Assembly (NCBI GenBank): GCA_023053545.1
Contig: JAKZAN010000006.1
Location: forward strand, 3,911,001-3,975,000
DNA length: 64,000 nucleotides
Source of the DNA: Lepidurus packardi
Lineage: Eukaryota > Arthropoda > Branchiopoda > Notostraca > Triopsidae
Direction: 5' to 3'
Shown here: positions 1-10,937 of the stretch, in pieces
Numbering within the stretch: position 1 is the first letter of the stretch
Layout: each line of letters opens with the position of its first letter
Translations under genes and position numbers: made by a program
Notes under the pieces: model-generated
Database searches by the model: none
Told to the model about the DNA's origin: nothing
What the model saw: only the letters and a program-made list of their open reading frames with translations

Positions 1-7
1 GTCGTAG

Positions 8-448
8 TTGTCTGACCGAGGTGGCGGCATTTCGCGCTCCAAAATGGGCTTGTTATTTCATTACATGTACTCTACCGCGCCCCAGCCGTCGCCTGGTGGC
101 GCAGATTCGGCGCCTTTAGCAGGTTATGGTTATGGGCTTCCTCTGTCGCGGCTCTATGCTCGTTATTTGCTGGGCGATTTGACCCTAACCTCGTACGAAG
201 GTTATGGCACGGACGCTGTCATTTCTCTCAAAACGCTGAGCTCCGAAGCCAATGAAATGCTGCCGGTTTTCAACCATAGTTCTTCCCGACATTATCGCGC
301 TGCATTGCCGTCCAATGACTGGGTCACACACGGCCAGTCTTTAGGGTCTAAACCGCGACAAATTACGACTTCTTCCAGCCCCTATAAGACGGATAACAGC
401 TGGGGTGATGTGGTCACCCGCGCCCGATCTTATTCTACACGATCTTAA
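8..448 (+). CDS. Pdk: Pyruvate dehydrogenase kinase, mitochondrial (last exon only)
   Basis: This is the last coding exon of a pyruvate dehydrogenase kinase, the mitochondrial-matrix enzyme that phosphorylates and switches off the E1 component of the pyruvate dehydrogenase complex. The exon follows an AG acceptor at 6-7 and reads in phase 0 to the stop at 446-448 (146 codons); the rest of the gene lies before the window. The visible part is the end of the GHKL-type ATP-binding domain: SDRGGGI (the DxGxG-like N/G1 box), then YMYSTAPQP, then the G2 box [15 protein letters not shown], then EGYGTDA and [12 protein letters not shown] near residue 104 corresponds to the family's C-terminal Asp-Trp motif used in dimer and lipoyl-domain contact. 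About 40 Ser/Thr-rich residues follow this motif, longer than the short tail I recall in fly and mammalian forms. Family proteins are about 400-430 residues. Identity is secure from the motifs; which paralogue is not determined. Confidence 0.93.
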   Translation: MSDRGGGISRSKMGLLFHYMYSTAPQPSPGGADSAPLAGYGYGLPLSRLYARYLLGDLTLTSYEGYGTDAVISLKTLSSEANEMLPVFNHSSSRHYRAALPSNDWVTHGQSLGSKPRQITTSSSPYKTDNSWGDVVTRARSYSTRS

Positions 449-940
449 CTTTTTACCTTACCGAAAAAAAAGAGAAATGGGCATAAAACTACTTCTTTAA
501 TTCTCGTCTTGTTCTCTCGATTTGGTTCACCTTGAAAATCCTGAACTTAGAGCATCCCTTCAAATCGACAATCTAGTTGGGCACGGGATCCCAGCGATTA
601 GGCGAACCGCAAAGTTTTTAAGCATCTAGTCATTCGTACTAGGGTTATCTAGCATGTCCCGTTCGTATTTGTTTTCATGCTAAGAAATATAAAGAAAAGA
701 AAAAACAGTGTTCTCCGGTTACATTCAACCCAAAGTGTAAGGATTTCCATTTTGCGATTTGCGCGCGTTTGAGAAATTTGTCTCATCTTTTTTTTAAGTG
801 TTGCACTTCTTATAGAATATACTCTTTGGTAGTCTACTTAGCTAGTATATTATAGATTTTTGTAATAGATGAAACCTTTACTTTGAAACCAACTTGTATA
901 CATTTATTTAATTCGAAACAAATCTTCCAGAGCTACTATT
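449..940. other. Intergenic, includes Pdk 3' UTR
   Basis: AT-rich DNA following the Pdk stop codon. It must contain the Pdk 3' UTR, but I see no canonical AATAAA close to the stop and no coding signal on either strand. Confidence 0.5.
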
Positions 941-1169
941 GGTAACTCCACATCGGTTCATGGCGCTGCTGTTCTCCAAAAAGTACAAGTCACCAGCTCA
1001 TAGAGTAAAGATATATGTACTCTATGCACTAGCTTCATGCTTCTTAAATGTAACTTTGGTTAGGTTGAGTTAGGCTGGGTTAGGTTAGGTCCAGGGATTG
1101 TCTGATAAGCATTTTTCGTTGCATTTTGGAGGGGAACAGCAGCGCCACGAGCCGACGCGGAAGTACAAT
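941..1169. mobile_element. MITE-like element with imperfect terminal inverted repeats
   Basis: The left arm (about 949-985, core GGCGCTGCTGTTCTCC) and the right arm (about 1122-1160, core GGGGAACAGCAGCGCC) are imperfect inverted copies over roughly 35-40 bp. They enclose about 140 bp with no coding potential. The interior carries a cluster of GGTTAG/TTAGG-type words at 1056-1090. Size and structure suit a non-autonomous DNA transposon (MITE). I cannot define a target-site duplication, so the superfamily is open. It ends less than 300 bp upstream of the bib start codon. Confidence 0.55.
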
Positions 1170-1202
1170 TCGTGTCAGGTGGGAAATAGTTTAGATTTCC
1201 GT

Positions 1203-1447
1203 TCAGTATCGCCATCTAACGGCGGTTGAAAGCAAGTGTTGATTTTGCTTCTTTTATGCTTTTGTCCGTCCGAACTCGCGAAAGTCGCATTTAGTTTGTT
1301 GTTAGCTTCGGCGGAAGGAGGGAGTGCATCCTTTACAACCATAGCGGGTGCGTAAGTGTTTCGGTCGTCGTGATTATGGTGATTTCGTCTTGATTATCGT
1401 GTGGGATTTTGTGCCTGGTCAATCTTCAGTTTCTAAATTGAATTAAA
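1203..1447 (+). promoter_or_regulatory. Probable bib promoter / 5' UTR
   Basis: An arthropod initiator-like TCAGT lies at 1203-1207 and begins a stretch without coding signal that runs to the bib ATG at 1448. No TATA box is seen at the expected distance. Assignment as the start site rests on the motif and position only. Confidence 0.3.
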
Positions 1448-4400
1448 ATGGCTAATATGAGCTTGGCGCCAAACTCCGCGTCGATGGAAACGTTGTTGCA
1501 AACTTTGATGGACAGGCTCGAATCGCAGCGAACAGAGCGTCCTAAATTGGCGCGAGTGCCTATGCAAGCCGAAATTCGGGGCCTGGATTTTTGGCGTGCC
1601 GTCGTCGCCGAATGTCTCGCTACTTTTTTCTACGTCTTCCTTATCTGCGGCTCTTTCGTACCATGGAACGGGCACAGTCCGCCTTATGTCGGTATTGCCT
1701 TGGCAGCTGGCTTTGCTGTAGCTAGTCTTACCCTTTCTTTTGCACACATCTCAGGTACACTTTCTTAAAACAAACAAAAAAACATGCCCGGAGTACTCAT
1801 TAATAAATTCCTAATCCCTCCTGTAGGCGCTCATCTGAACCCTTGTGTCACGTTAGCGCTTTTAATGTCCAGGAAAATTTCTCCGATCAAAGGCCTTTTG
1901 TATGTCACTGCACAAGGGGGAGGAGCCATTGCGGGTTCTGCCTTATTATATGGGTAAGTGACTCTGCAATTTATATTCCTCCCCTTATTCGTTATCCACA
2001 TTCTTTTTTTTATTTTTGCTCGTTCTGGTTTGCTCAGTCTCCGTCTCTACATTTTTCTGGGGTTCCTCTGGTTTCCTGTCAAAATTCTAAATGGGCCCTT
2101 ATGGGCCAGAGGATAAGATACAACCCATAACTCTCAACTACTCCGCCCTTGCAATTAGAGCACTGGAACACCCAAGCCATCCCTGCTTTATTTTAAAACA
2201 TTTTTTTTTAAGAAAGGGGGGTACGGAAGTGCAGTTAACCGCATTTTCCACAGCCTCTTCAATCCAGAAAAAAACACATGGCTAATAAGTTAACTGTCTC
2301 CGCGAGCTTCAATCCTTTGCAACTGTTGGGAGACTGCCGAGGAAAAAATCAAAATTATCTACGCAGCTGCAGCAATCTTTTCCCGAAAGGCCTCATCCTC
2401 CTGTCGTTGCTATAGCGAAAGTTATTCGAGTCGAGAACCGTTCAAAAATGGCTAGACACGTCGTTCAAAGCGTTGTGGTTGCACCCACGTCGAGACGGAG
2501 TAACGGAGTAGGTCACTTTCTTTGCGTCCGCTCAAGCTAAACCCCGGCGTCGCCACTAATTACCGTCGTAGTGGCTAATAAGCTTCGCATGCGTAACAAA
2601 CAAGAAAAAAAAAACTTTCCACCTGCCCCGAAACTGCGGAATGTTACCCTGCAGGGCACTTTAGTACCGTAAAGTCCCTTTTGAAAAGGCGAAAAGGTTA
2701 GAAAAGGCGAACAACATGAATACTTTTACTAGAAAACGCAAGGCAATGCTGTTTATTACTAACTCGGGAGACAGCAGAAAAGGCAGTCATGCAGCCACTT
2801 TACCCAGGTGCCTGCAGTGCTGAAGGCCGAGAAAAGACAGCTGGCAAGCTGGCCTTTTACGTTTTCATCTCTTCGTCTCCTGCGGTCGCGTGCGTTTGCC
2901 TTTCGCGCCCAAAAATCGGCTTGGCGAGGTCTGAAACCCTACCAAATGTCTCCACGTGACCTTTGCGGCCTCTACGCCTCTTTAATGAACAACAGATGGG
3001 TTCATTCCGGGTTGACAAGGTTTTTGGTCCACAATTATGCCGTACAGTGGTACAGTACGCTCTAAAACTGCCCCAGACTGAACCGTTGTGACCCCCCTTA
3101 TGTCCGTGCTGTGCAGTCCTATTGTCTACGTATCTGTAGCCCAGTTACGTTCTTTAGTACAGTATTCTTATAGGTAAAAAAATAGAGTAGGGTAATCTTC
3201 GCGCTTATTTTTCGTCTTTTATACTCGGGTACGGCGGTGTATACTAAAAAGAGAATCTGGAGCTGGATGAGGCGCAATAAGAGATCCCATTCTTCTTTTA
3301 ATGCTCCCAATTACTGTACCTTGTCCTTTTGTGCTAAACAGGGAACACTATTAAAAGAAAAGAATAGGGAAAATGGTAGTTTTTTTTAGCATCGTGGGAA
3401 ATCCCAATGAAGCGCGAATATTCCCCTAAAAGACGCAAGTCACGTGACGCGGATTCGATTAGGAGAGATGTTTTATCCCCAAAAAAGAAACAGAAAAAAT
3501 AGCGCGCGTGTCGTTAATCATTTTATTGACCTAAATTGGCACGTGACGCCCTACACCCCAAGGTTAGAAGGTTGTGGCGTGTGCTAAGACTAACAGATTT
3601 ACATACCATCAAAAATCATTTTTTTTAGACATAAACAGTCCTGCGGGTTTCATGACTCATGATATGAATCGGGTTTGCTTGATTGTGGGACCCAAACTTA
3701 AGGTAGAAAATACAATTTTCCGAAGAAAATTTAATTTCTGACACCTTTGCGCTTGCCTTTGTGTACGGAGGGTTTTTTCTAAAGTGTGTATGATCCTATA
3801 AATAGCTCTGCAATGTGCGCCAGAAGAATGGCATAGCCGGGGGAGGGGAGATCGTCTTGGTGGAATTGTTGGCTTTTCCTTTTAAATAAGCCTACAGAGA
3901 AAGGTGTTTGATTTGGTTTGGAGCACAATAGATTCTAAAGTTTTCTTCCCAGAAATGCAAGCAGAAATGTTCTACTTTCCATTGAATTCGTTGAAGCAGC
4001 AAAAGGGAACCTGCATTAGGTAGCGCGAATCGCCTGTAATAGAGGACCCTTTGTACTCTACACTACGAGTCTACGATACGCAGCCGATATCTCTAGTGCA
4101 TGGACTGTACTATACACCTTTCCCTTGAGCGTTAGCAGTAGAAGGTGAAGGAATAACTATAGACCGTGGCCCGCATACCTGCTCGCCAGGTGCAACACTT
4201 GCTGGTATACAAAACGAGGTTTCTTTCTTTACTTTTGGGAATTTCTGGACACGGACATTAGAGCTTTAGGATCTTTGAGTCAGCATAATGGCGTCTCTAA
4301 GGTAAACTGACTTGACAAAGAGAAACAGTCGCCAAGGCCGGAAATCAAACGATATCCATCGATCAAAAAAACCTGTTGGGTGCTCGAAACCTACGCCGTA

Positions 4401-7400
4401 TTGAGTTTTTGGTTGGAAGCGAACCGTACAAAAAGGTTCATCGAGCATGAGGGGAAGGATTAAATGTTGCGTATCGAGAGCACAGACCGGGGCTCACGAT
4501 TAAAGGGGATTAAAGGGAAGGATTCACACACACATGTCATGTAGGGTTACAGCATACGTGTAAAAAAAACGGGCAACTTGACTAACAGGGTGTTAGGGTT
4601 GGGTTGATGCTGTGGTTGTGACTCAATCAAACGCAAGTTTTTGATCTCACGACCCCCTTCTTTGACCTCGGCCACATGTGCCTCCATCAGAAACAGAACA
4701 GCAGCTCTGGCACCAGATTAAACGCAAGCTACCCACGGACTGTTTTCACTTTTCACTTTTCTCCCAACCCCTCACACTCTTTTACGCTTGCTTTAATGTT
4801 TAGGTTCCCATATCAACTAAAAAACACTTCCAAGAGAGAAAGAACGTTTCAGATCTAATCCCGTAATGCGATTAAGCTGTAAACAAGGATCAAGTTCTAC
4901 TCACAAGGAAATGGATAGGCCTACATGACCATTTAAGTCACATAGGACATGCTACTTTTTCGTGAAAAAAAATACATACAAAATATAACATACGGAGTGT
5001 ACCAAGTTACGTACGGATTTATAACATAGACTGCACCAAGTCGTGGGCAAACTATTATTTGAGAATATAGGCCATTTCCTTGAGAATATAGGCCAATTCG
5101 TCGAGAATATAGGGATTTAGGACTTTTATCGGTTAGGTAGGAGAAGCTCTTATGGATGCGGGTGTGACAAGACTGTAAACTGAACAAGGAGCTATGGTTA
5201 CGTCAGGATTTCATTGACAGATAAACCCGTATCCCCTTGTCAAATTCCGTTGTTTACTTTCAGGTATTTTGTTACAAAAAGGCCCTAGCACGGGGCGTAG
5301 TAAATGGAGATAATTACAGCAATTTCGTACAAGAAGGATGATTGCAGGAAAGCTATAATTTTGTTATTAATTTACATGCAATTCAACGTTGGACGCTTCC
5401 CTTAAACGAGTTAGTAGCTTTTTTCTTTCATAGAAACCACCGAGATAAACACGGAAAGCAACATAAACAACAATTATCGCAATCATTCCGCCTTGTTTGT
5501 GGTGCAATTTCAGGTAGTAAATATGAATCGAGGCTTACATATTCACTATCATGCCTACTTTCTGGGTATCCTGAAGAAATTGGCTTCGGTTCAGTTGAGC
5601 CTGCTAGGTGACTTTTCTCCGAAGAGAGGCTGCTGTCATTTCCCTCGTTGCACACTGTCAGAGTGTCTGCCTGTGAGAAGGATGGCGAACCTTTGGTTTC
5701 TCCCGGAATTTGACGTTCGTCTTTTGATTCGCTGGATTCAAGGCTGTCGCCTCCGCTTTCTCCCGTCACGTTGCCACTAAGATCTGTCCCAGAATGATCA
5801 GATTCGGTACCTATTTCATAGACGAAGAGTTTATTGAATACAAGTAGACAGTACACCGGTACTTTATTCACTATAAGTATTACATTTACCTATAGGAGAC
5901 GCACTTTGTTCTGGAGTATAAATAAGATCCTCTGATTCTTTTCGAGAATGGTCATTTTCTGGCATTTGTTCTTGAAAGTTACTTAAAAGTTAACAAAATC
6001 CGAGAACTTTTGATCGTTTCCCTAGAACAACGCCTAACTGAACATAAAGACATCTGTTGCAGCAAAACATTGCAAACAGCCAACAGTGAAAACTATGAAA
6101 AGCCTCAACAATGAACGCTATTAAGGACTAGAAAACCGCGTTATCTTTGCTGTCCTAATCCGAAGTCAGAACCGTAAAGTTTTCTTTGTTGTCATAGCAC
6201 ATCTAGACGTAGTTTTGCAAATTAGCTTGGGCTGAGGTCGGGTCGTTTAAAACGGCTGCTTATATGTGACGGTTTTTCGACCGTGACAGCCAAGGACTTT
6301 CCATAACCGTCCGCTTTTTGCCGTCTACCGTTTTTATATGTAGGGCTCCCAAGCGCAATTATAAACTTTCGTTTCCTTACATAGGCTTAGATAAGGATCA
6401 TCTTCCAACAAAGCATTGTTAGTCCAAGTCCAAAAGTGGGGCTAAGTCTATATACGAATTCCACTTTTACTCAATCGGAGAACAGGTAAACACGTGTTAA
6501 CAAGAGTCATCCTCGAATGACCAATCATACGTTAGTATGCACTTATATAGAACGTCTCGCATTTCCCATCTGCTGAAAAATCTCCCTCGCCAAAGTCTGC
6601 ATGCTGGTTTCCATCTCTTGTTGCAGCTAACTTATCGGCCTCTCTGTGTTCGGTACTTTGTCAAAGAAGGAAAGAAAGACCCATAAACACACCGACGCTA
6701 ACAAGCACAATAGAAGCACTGTTTAGACCCGACTTTGCTTAGATTTTGCGCAGTATCTTTAATTGGTAAAGCAAGATTATGGTGCAGCTGTTTTACTTCA
6801 TTGTGCTTGAATGCAAAAAATAAAGAAAAAATGAAAAAAAATTACAAATTTATTTTCACTTACAAGATGAATTTGTTTAATTACTCGTTTTCACATTCGA
6901 GGTCTTGCTCGAGATGAACATCCCAGAGCTGAATCGTAATTCTTGGAATTAACAACCGTTTTTTGGCAGTGTGTTTGTTTGTCGTAAGAAAGTTGAACAC
7001 ATGAGGGTGTTGTAGAAATGAATGTTTGTTCATAATCTGGAAGGCAAAGGGCAATGTTTTGCATAAATATCCGTCCAGAAACTAATTTCCTTGGTGTGTT
7101 ATTTCATCCCACGACAACATAAGAGAAGATCATCCTGTTCTCGTCAGTTTGGGGTATTGTTGGAATGTGCCAACTTGAACTTCCTGTCTTAGATCATTGT
7201 CAAACGCTGCTTGCTGGGCTCTCGATACTTTCTTGGACAATACGGGGTTTCCTTTTATGCACCCCATCCTGACAAAGAGCAGTCGTTATAAGGAATTCTT
7301 ATGTAGAGTACGGTACCCCCAATCGCGAGCAAGGCGTAGGAGTTTTGAAAGCCGAGTATATCCTATAAGAACTTCTAGTACCCTCATAATAAGGGCTAAA

Positions 7401-9979
7401 GGTGTCAGCTTTCAGGCCCAGCTTGAATTTCCCTTCCCCGTACGCTCTCCTCGAAGACAGACACATATCTTCCCGTCCACCTCGACTGGAAACTCCTTTT
7501 CAGACCGTCTATACCAAACCCAGATGAAAAGGAACAGGAAGAAGCCCTTTTGGCCTCTTCATACTTGAAATCGAACGGTTTAAACATGTGGACCATGATG
7601 ACCGGATTCCTTACGGTCAACACACAGCTGCAGCTGCTTTTCTGTTCAAAAGATACTCTCATTCTTCACCTCCAACAGACCCAATTCACTTGGCCATATA
7701 TATCTTCCAACAATGCCTCGATGTGTACCCCTGAATCCGAACCTGTTTGCCCATCACACCTGACTTATTCCTCCTTCTTGATCGGATTCTGGTCACATTA
7801 TAAGATTTCAAAAGTGCCTAAAAAAATATACATAAAAGCTTTTTTTTTTCTCCTTTTTTTCTTGGATGGGGTAAGAGGGCTTATCTTCCTTATTCACGTG
7901 ACTGGACCATAAAAATTACGAAAGGAAGTAGACAATTTGCGGGGAAGAACGAACGTTACTCAACGTTCTTTGGTGCAAATAAGAAAAGGAAAGCAGGAAA
8001 ACGGTTATGACTTGTTGATTGGGATTCTTCTTTTGTTTATATACAGAGTGACGTCCACGGGCTTGCAAGGATGGCTTGGAGCCACAGTCCCCGCACCTGG
8101 ATTATCCGAATGGCAGGCATTAGCCATCGAATTGAGTATGACCTTTGTGGTGGTTTTGACCCATCTAACTGCCTTGGACCCCGTCCGGGGTTATTTGGTG
8201 AACACAAACATGGGACCCGGACCTTTGACTGTAGGCTTGGCCTATGTGACTTGCTCTCTAGTGGCGGTAAACTTTATTTTCACTTTTGAAGCACTTCGAA
8301 CATCTTAAAATGAAGATAGTAAAGTTTGCCTGTTGTGCTTTGTTTACAGTTGCCCTCGACTGGAGCCTCCTTTAACCCAATGCGGTCCTTAGGACCTGCC
8401 TTTGTGATGAACAAATGGGATAGCCATTGGATTTACTGGATTGGACCCATCATTGGAGGATGTTTGGCAGGATTGCTCTACGAATTCGTGTTCAATCCGT
8501 ATCGCGGTACGAAGAAACGCAAGGATTCCATCGACGGCGGTAAATTGAATTAGTATTTTTTTCTGAAAAATATCTTTGCTCAAATTTTGACACTTTGGAC
8601 ACTTTACGCATATTTGGATACTTATTTAGACACTTTTACTCATTTTTAGACTCGCTGAGCATGCACAGTGATGAAGACTTCGATGAAGAGAAAAACGGAC
8701 GTCAATTAGCGATAGCTAATTTCCAGAATGCCCGGACTCAGCACTATGATCAATATCGCCCTGCTCTGCGCTCCAATCCTGTTTCTCCTACAAGTAAATA
8801 GCTAAGAGGTTCTTAAAATTAGACAAATGACTAACACGATGTTTCATTTTTGTAAAAACAGGTCACATGGCCTCTAACGCTGCACTGGCGTCAAGAAGCA
8901 GCAGACCTGATAGAGGAGATCCAATTTATGATGGCTCTAAATCGCTCTATTGCAAAACGCCTCAAGTTGCACCTAAAGCAATTTTGAATCGCTCCCAATC
9001 TGTCTACACTAAACCACCGTTACCGCCCGCGAATCCCTCCCCTTCTCTGCAATCAGGATTGGCACCCGCCCAGAGTATGTATTTGGGAAAAGTTAGCAGT
9101 CAGAGCCAACAGCACCATCCGCTATCAATGCCTTCGAGGACTGGGATCCACCGGTAAGGAAGAATTTATTGTTTAAATGGGTCCAGTTTTCATGATTTAC
9201 GACGTCTTGTTCCTGAATACAGGAATGAAAGCGTTTATGGCATGCACCGCGAGCGTGAGTCACCGTATGGTGCTAAGATCACCGATAATTACGGCCCAAT
9301 TAGTCCGCCCAGTAATTACGCAGACCAAAAATCCAACGAAGAAAATTATCTCAACAGTTTCCCGGCCTCGAAGAGCGGCATTCCGGCCAGCCATATGTAC
9401 AAACCCCCCACGGACAGGGAGTCCTATGAACGCAGTGAACCCATGTACACTCATAAGCCCAGAGAACAAGCGCCCTACGGCGATACGAATGGAAATGGGA
9501 GCCGAATGGAATCTGTGTATGGCATGCAAGGAGCCGGGCATGGAATTACCCAAGAATCCATCTATGCCACAAAGAAGTTGGAACCGAATGCCAATAGTCC
9601 TCCTCAAATGGGACATTCTGATCCTAGCAATTATGCCATGTACCCCCGCAGCGCTTCGCTAATCCGTAACGATTCGGTTTACGGAGTTGTCCCACCGATT
9701 CGGCGCCCGACTCCACCCATGCAGACACAAATGATGAACAATGGCAGCAACATGCCCGTCAACTCGCCTTCACCAGCTGATACTTCCAAAGATTCAGCCT
9801 ACGGGTCTCAGTACGGTGGTCCAATGGATCATGAATTACTGAATAGACCGCCATCTCATGGCAGTTATACCACCAATATGAACAAAATGCGAGGTGACTT
9901 AATGTCGCCCAACTCTCAATCAAGGTCAAATCCACAAACACCGACGTCTGCGACGCCGTATCATTCTCCACAGTACTAA
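1448..9979 (+). CDS. bib: Big brain (bib), MIP/aquaporin-family neurogenic membrane protein
   Basis: Model of seven exons: 1448-1754, 1827-1953, 8047-8266, 8350-8539, 8650-8793, 8862-9153, 9223-9979, giving 678 aa, in frame throughout. In flies Big brain acts in Notch-dependent lateral inhibition and behaves as a monovalent cation channel rather than a water pore. The N-terminal half is a six-helix MIP fold beginning around [16 protein letters not shown] (about residue 43). The two pore half-helices read GAHLNPC (NPC at 107-109) and GASFNPM (NPM at 227-229), so both canonical NPA boxes are altered. After [16 protein letters not shown] comes the acidic stretch [10 protein letters not shown] and then a long disordered tail of about 400 residues. 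The tail carries many short tyrosine motifs such as SLYCK, QSVYT, SVYGM, SIYAT and SAYGS, as in fly Bib. Intron 2 is 6.1 kb; the others are 68-110 nt. ATG 1448 is the first ATG of the exon and opens directly into family sequence. Confidence 0.93.
4978..5115. repeat. Short tandem repeats in bib intron 2
   Basis: GAGAATATAGG recurs at 5061, 5082 and 5103, a 21-bp period in three copies. Just upstream a unit beginning TATAACATA is duplicated about 37 bp apart (about 4984 and 5021), each followed by a CCAAGT word. This is a small degenerate minisatellite with no coding potential. Confidence 0.6.
5367..5965 (-). CDS. Candidate nested gene, acidic Ser-rich protein, possibly membrane-anchored; unrecognised
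   Basis: Lies antisense within bib intron 2. Exon 1 is 5890-5965, starting [20 protein letters not shown], with an in-frame stop just upstream. The donor GTAAAT is followed by a 79-nt intron and acceptor TAG, and exon 2 starts at 5810. Two endings are possible. Reading straight through to 5428 gives 152 aa ending in a Cys-rich tail ([11 protein letters not shown]). Alternatively, an intron at 5492-5558 (67 nt) leads to a third exon 5367-5491, giving 150 aa with a strong hydrophobic segment ([12 protein letters not shown]) and a basic end ([12 protein letters not shown]). The second looks like a C-terminal membrane anchor. The central part is acidic, Ser/Gly-rich and predicted disordered, with tyrosine motifs LIYTPE and, only in the straight-through form, EYVSL. 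I do not recognise the family. It could be a lineage-specific gene, a remnant, or chance; open frame plus matching splice sites argue modestly for a gene. Confidence 0.4.
6545..7195 (-). pseudogene. Decayed coding-like remnant with transmembrane segment and hydrophilic tail
   Basis: On the minus strand several adjoining patches read like real protein but do not form one open frame. In order from 7195 downward there is a patch beginning [16 protein letters not shown], a patch ending [15 protein letters not shown], a heptad-like stretch ([14 protein letters not shown]), a hydrophobic segment of about 17 residues ([17 protein letters not shown]) and a hydrophilic tail ([17 protein letters not shown]). 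A strong donor (GTAAGT) and a pyrimidine-rich acceptor flank a roughly 70-nt intron-like gap near 6800-6870. The order of coil, membrane span and short tail is that of a type I membrane protein or the membrane-proximal part of an envelope-like protein. It is broken in several places. Origin is open: host pseudogene or old envelope-bearing element. Confidence 0.35.
7430..7731 (+). pseudogene. Decayed coding-like remnant, unrecognised
   Basis: A plus-strand patch in bib intron 2 reads as protein-like sequence over about 100 codons (for example [18 protein letters not shown], then [18 protein letters not shown], ending QQCLDVYP) but is not one open frame. I do not recognise it. It lies next to the minus-strand remnant and may belong to the same class of old insertion, or it may be a host pseudogene. 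No terminal repeats were found around it. Confidence 0.28.
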
Positions 9980-10536
9980 AAAATAAGCTTAAGTTGTCAT
10001 ATTTTGTCTGCCCCGAAATATGAAACTCATGTATTAGCTGCTTTTGTTTGTTGGTTAATATTTATAGTCGTATGTTCCTCCTTGTTTTATACAGAAGAGG
10101 GTGGTCATTGTTTTTTAACCGTGTCGATGTGCCTTGTTTTCGTCAATTGCATGTCCCAGGAAGCGAAGACTTGCTTCCCGAATACCAGGATCTTACATAT
10201 CGTACATTTCTCGCCTTGTACAGTTTTAATATAACGATGAAAAACTTGACATAAATAACGCGTTCTTAATTCATTATTTATCTCCACAGCGAAGCGAACA
10301 TACATATTATTGACGTACTGTACTTTCTCTTCGGGTTAATTAAAACATGAGAAGCCGAGTGGAATGAGTGTACATTTCTTGTGCGCTTGAAGGCGCTGTT
10401 TGTCGGGCGGAATTGGGCACGTGACCATGATTGACCCAATGTGCTTTCGCCGTGTCGTTTGTAAATACAGTATCGAGATAGTGGAAATATGCAAACTTGC
10501 GTGCTTTAGTTAATCCGTAGAGAGTGCAACTTGTTG
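9980..10536. other. bib 3' UTR and spacer to Mgat1
   Basis: Non-coding, AT-rich sequence after the bib stop. No canonical AATAAA is evident; ATAAATAA-like words near 10250 could serve in polyadenylation. No other feature seen. Confidence 0.5.
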
Positions 10537-10643
10537 TCAGTCAGGGCCAAATAGTTTTAGTAGTGTTTTAAGCAATTGAAAATTTAAATGGTTACAAACC
10601 GGACCCTGCAAAGAAACTTTGGAACCAATTGCATAATTCACAG
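10537..10643 (+). promoter_or_regulatory. Probable Mgat1 transcription start and untranslated first exon
   Basis: An initiator-like TCAGT at 10537-10541 is followed by about 100 nt ending in CACAG|GTAAGC, a strong splice donor at 10644. This fits a non-coding first exon spliced to an exon carrying the Mgat1 ATG at 10938; the acceptor is not certain. Confidence 0.35.
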
Positions 10644-10937
10644 GTAAGCTAAGCTTAAAAAACGCTCGTATTTTCATTAATTTTTTAACCGGGATATAAA
10701 TATTTAACTGTGTTTTTTTTATATTAAAGTTTGATACCGCCGACCGGATTCAGTGTTGCTATGCTCAACGTATTGGATAAGCATAAGGGGCTTTTTAAAC
10801 ATACGGCTTGGAATATACTTGAAATGAAACTCGAAATGAAGTGAAGACTGAAGTAGAGCTGATGCTGGACTGTTAGCGAAGCAATCTATACTTTGCTTTG
10901 CAACGTTCTTGCTTCTGGTTGGGATTACACGAAAAAT

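Noticed and set aside
1056-1090. Interstitial telomere repeat (TTAGG)n
   Set aside because: Words are irregular and few, and lie inside a MITE-like unit; not a telomeric array.
1433-1747. 104-codon minus-strand open frame over bib exon 1
   Set aside because: Exact shadow of the bib coding exon; no family resemblance.
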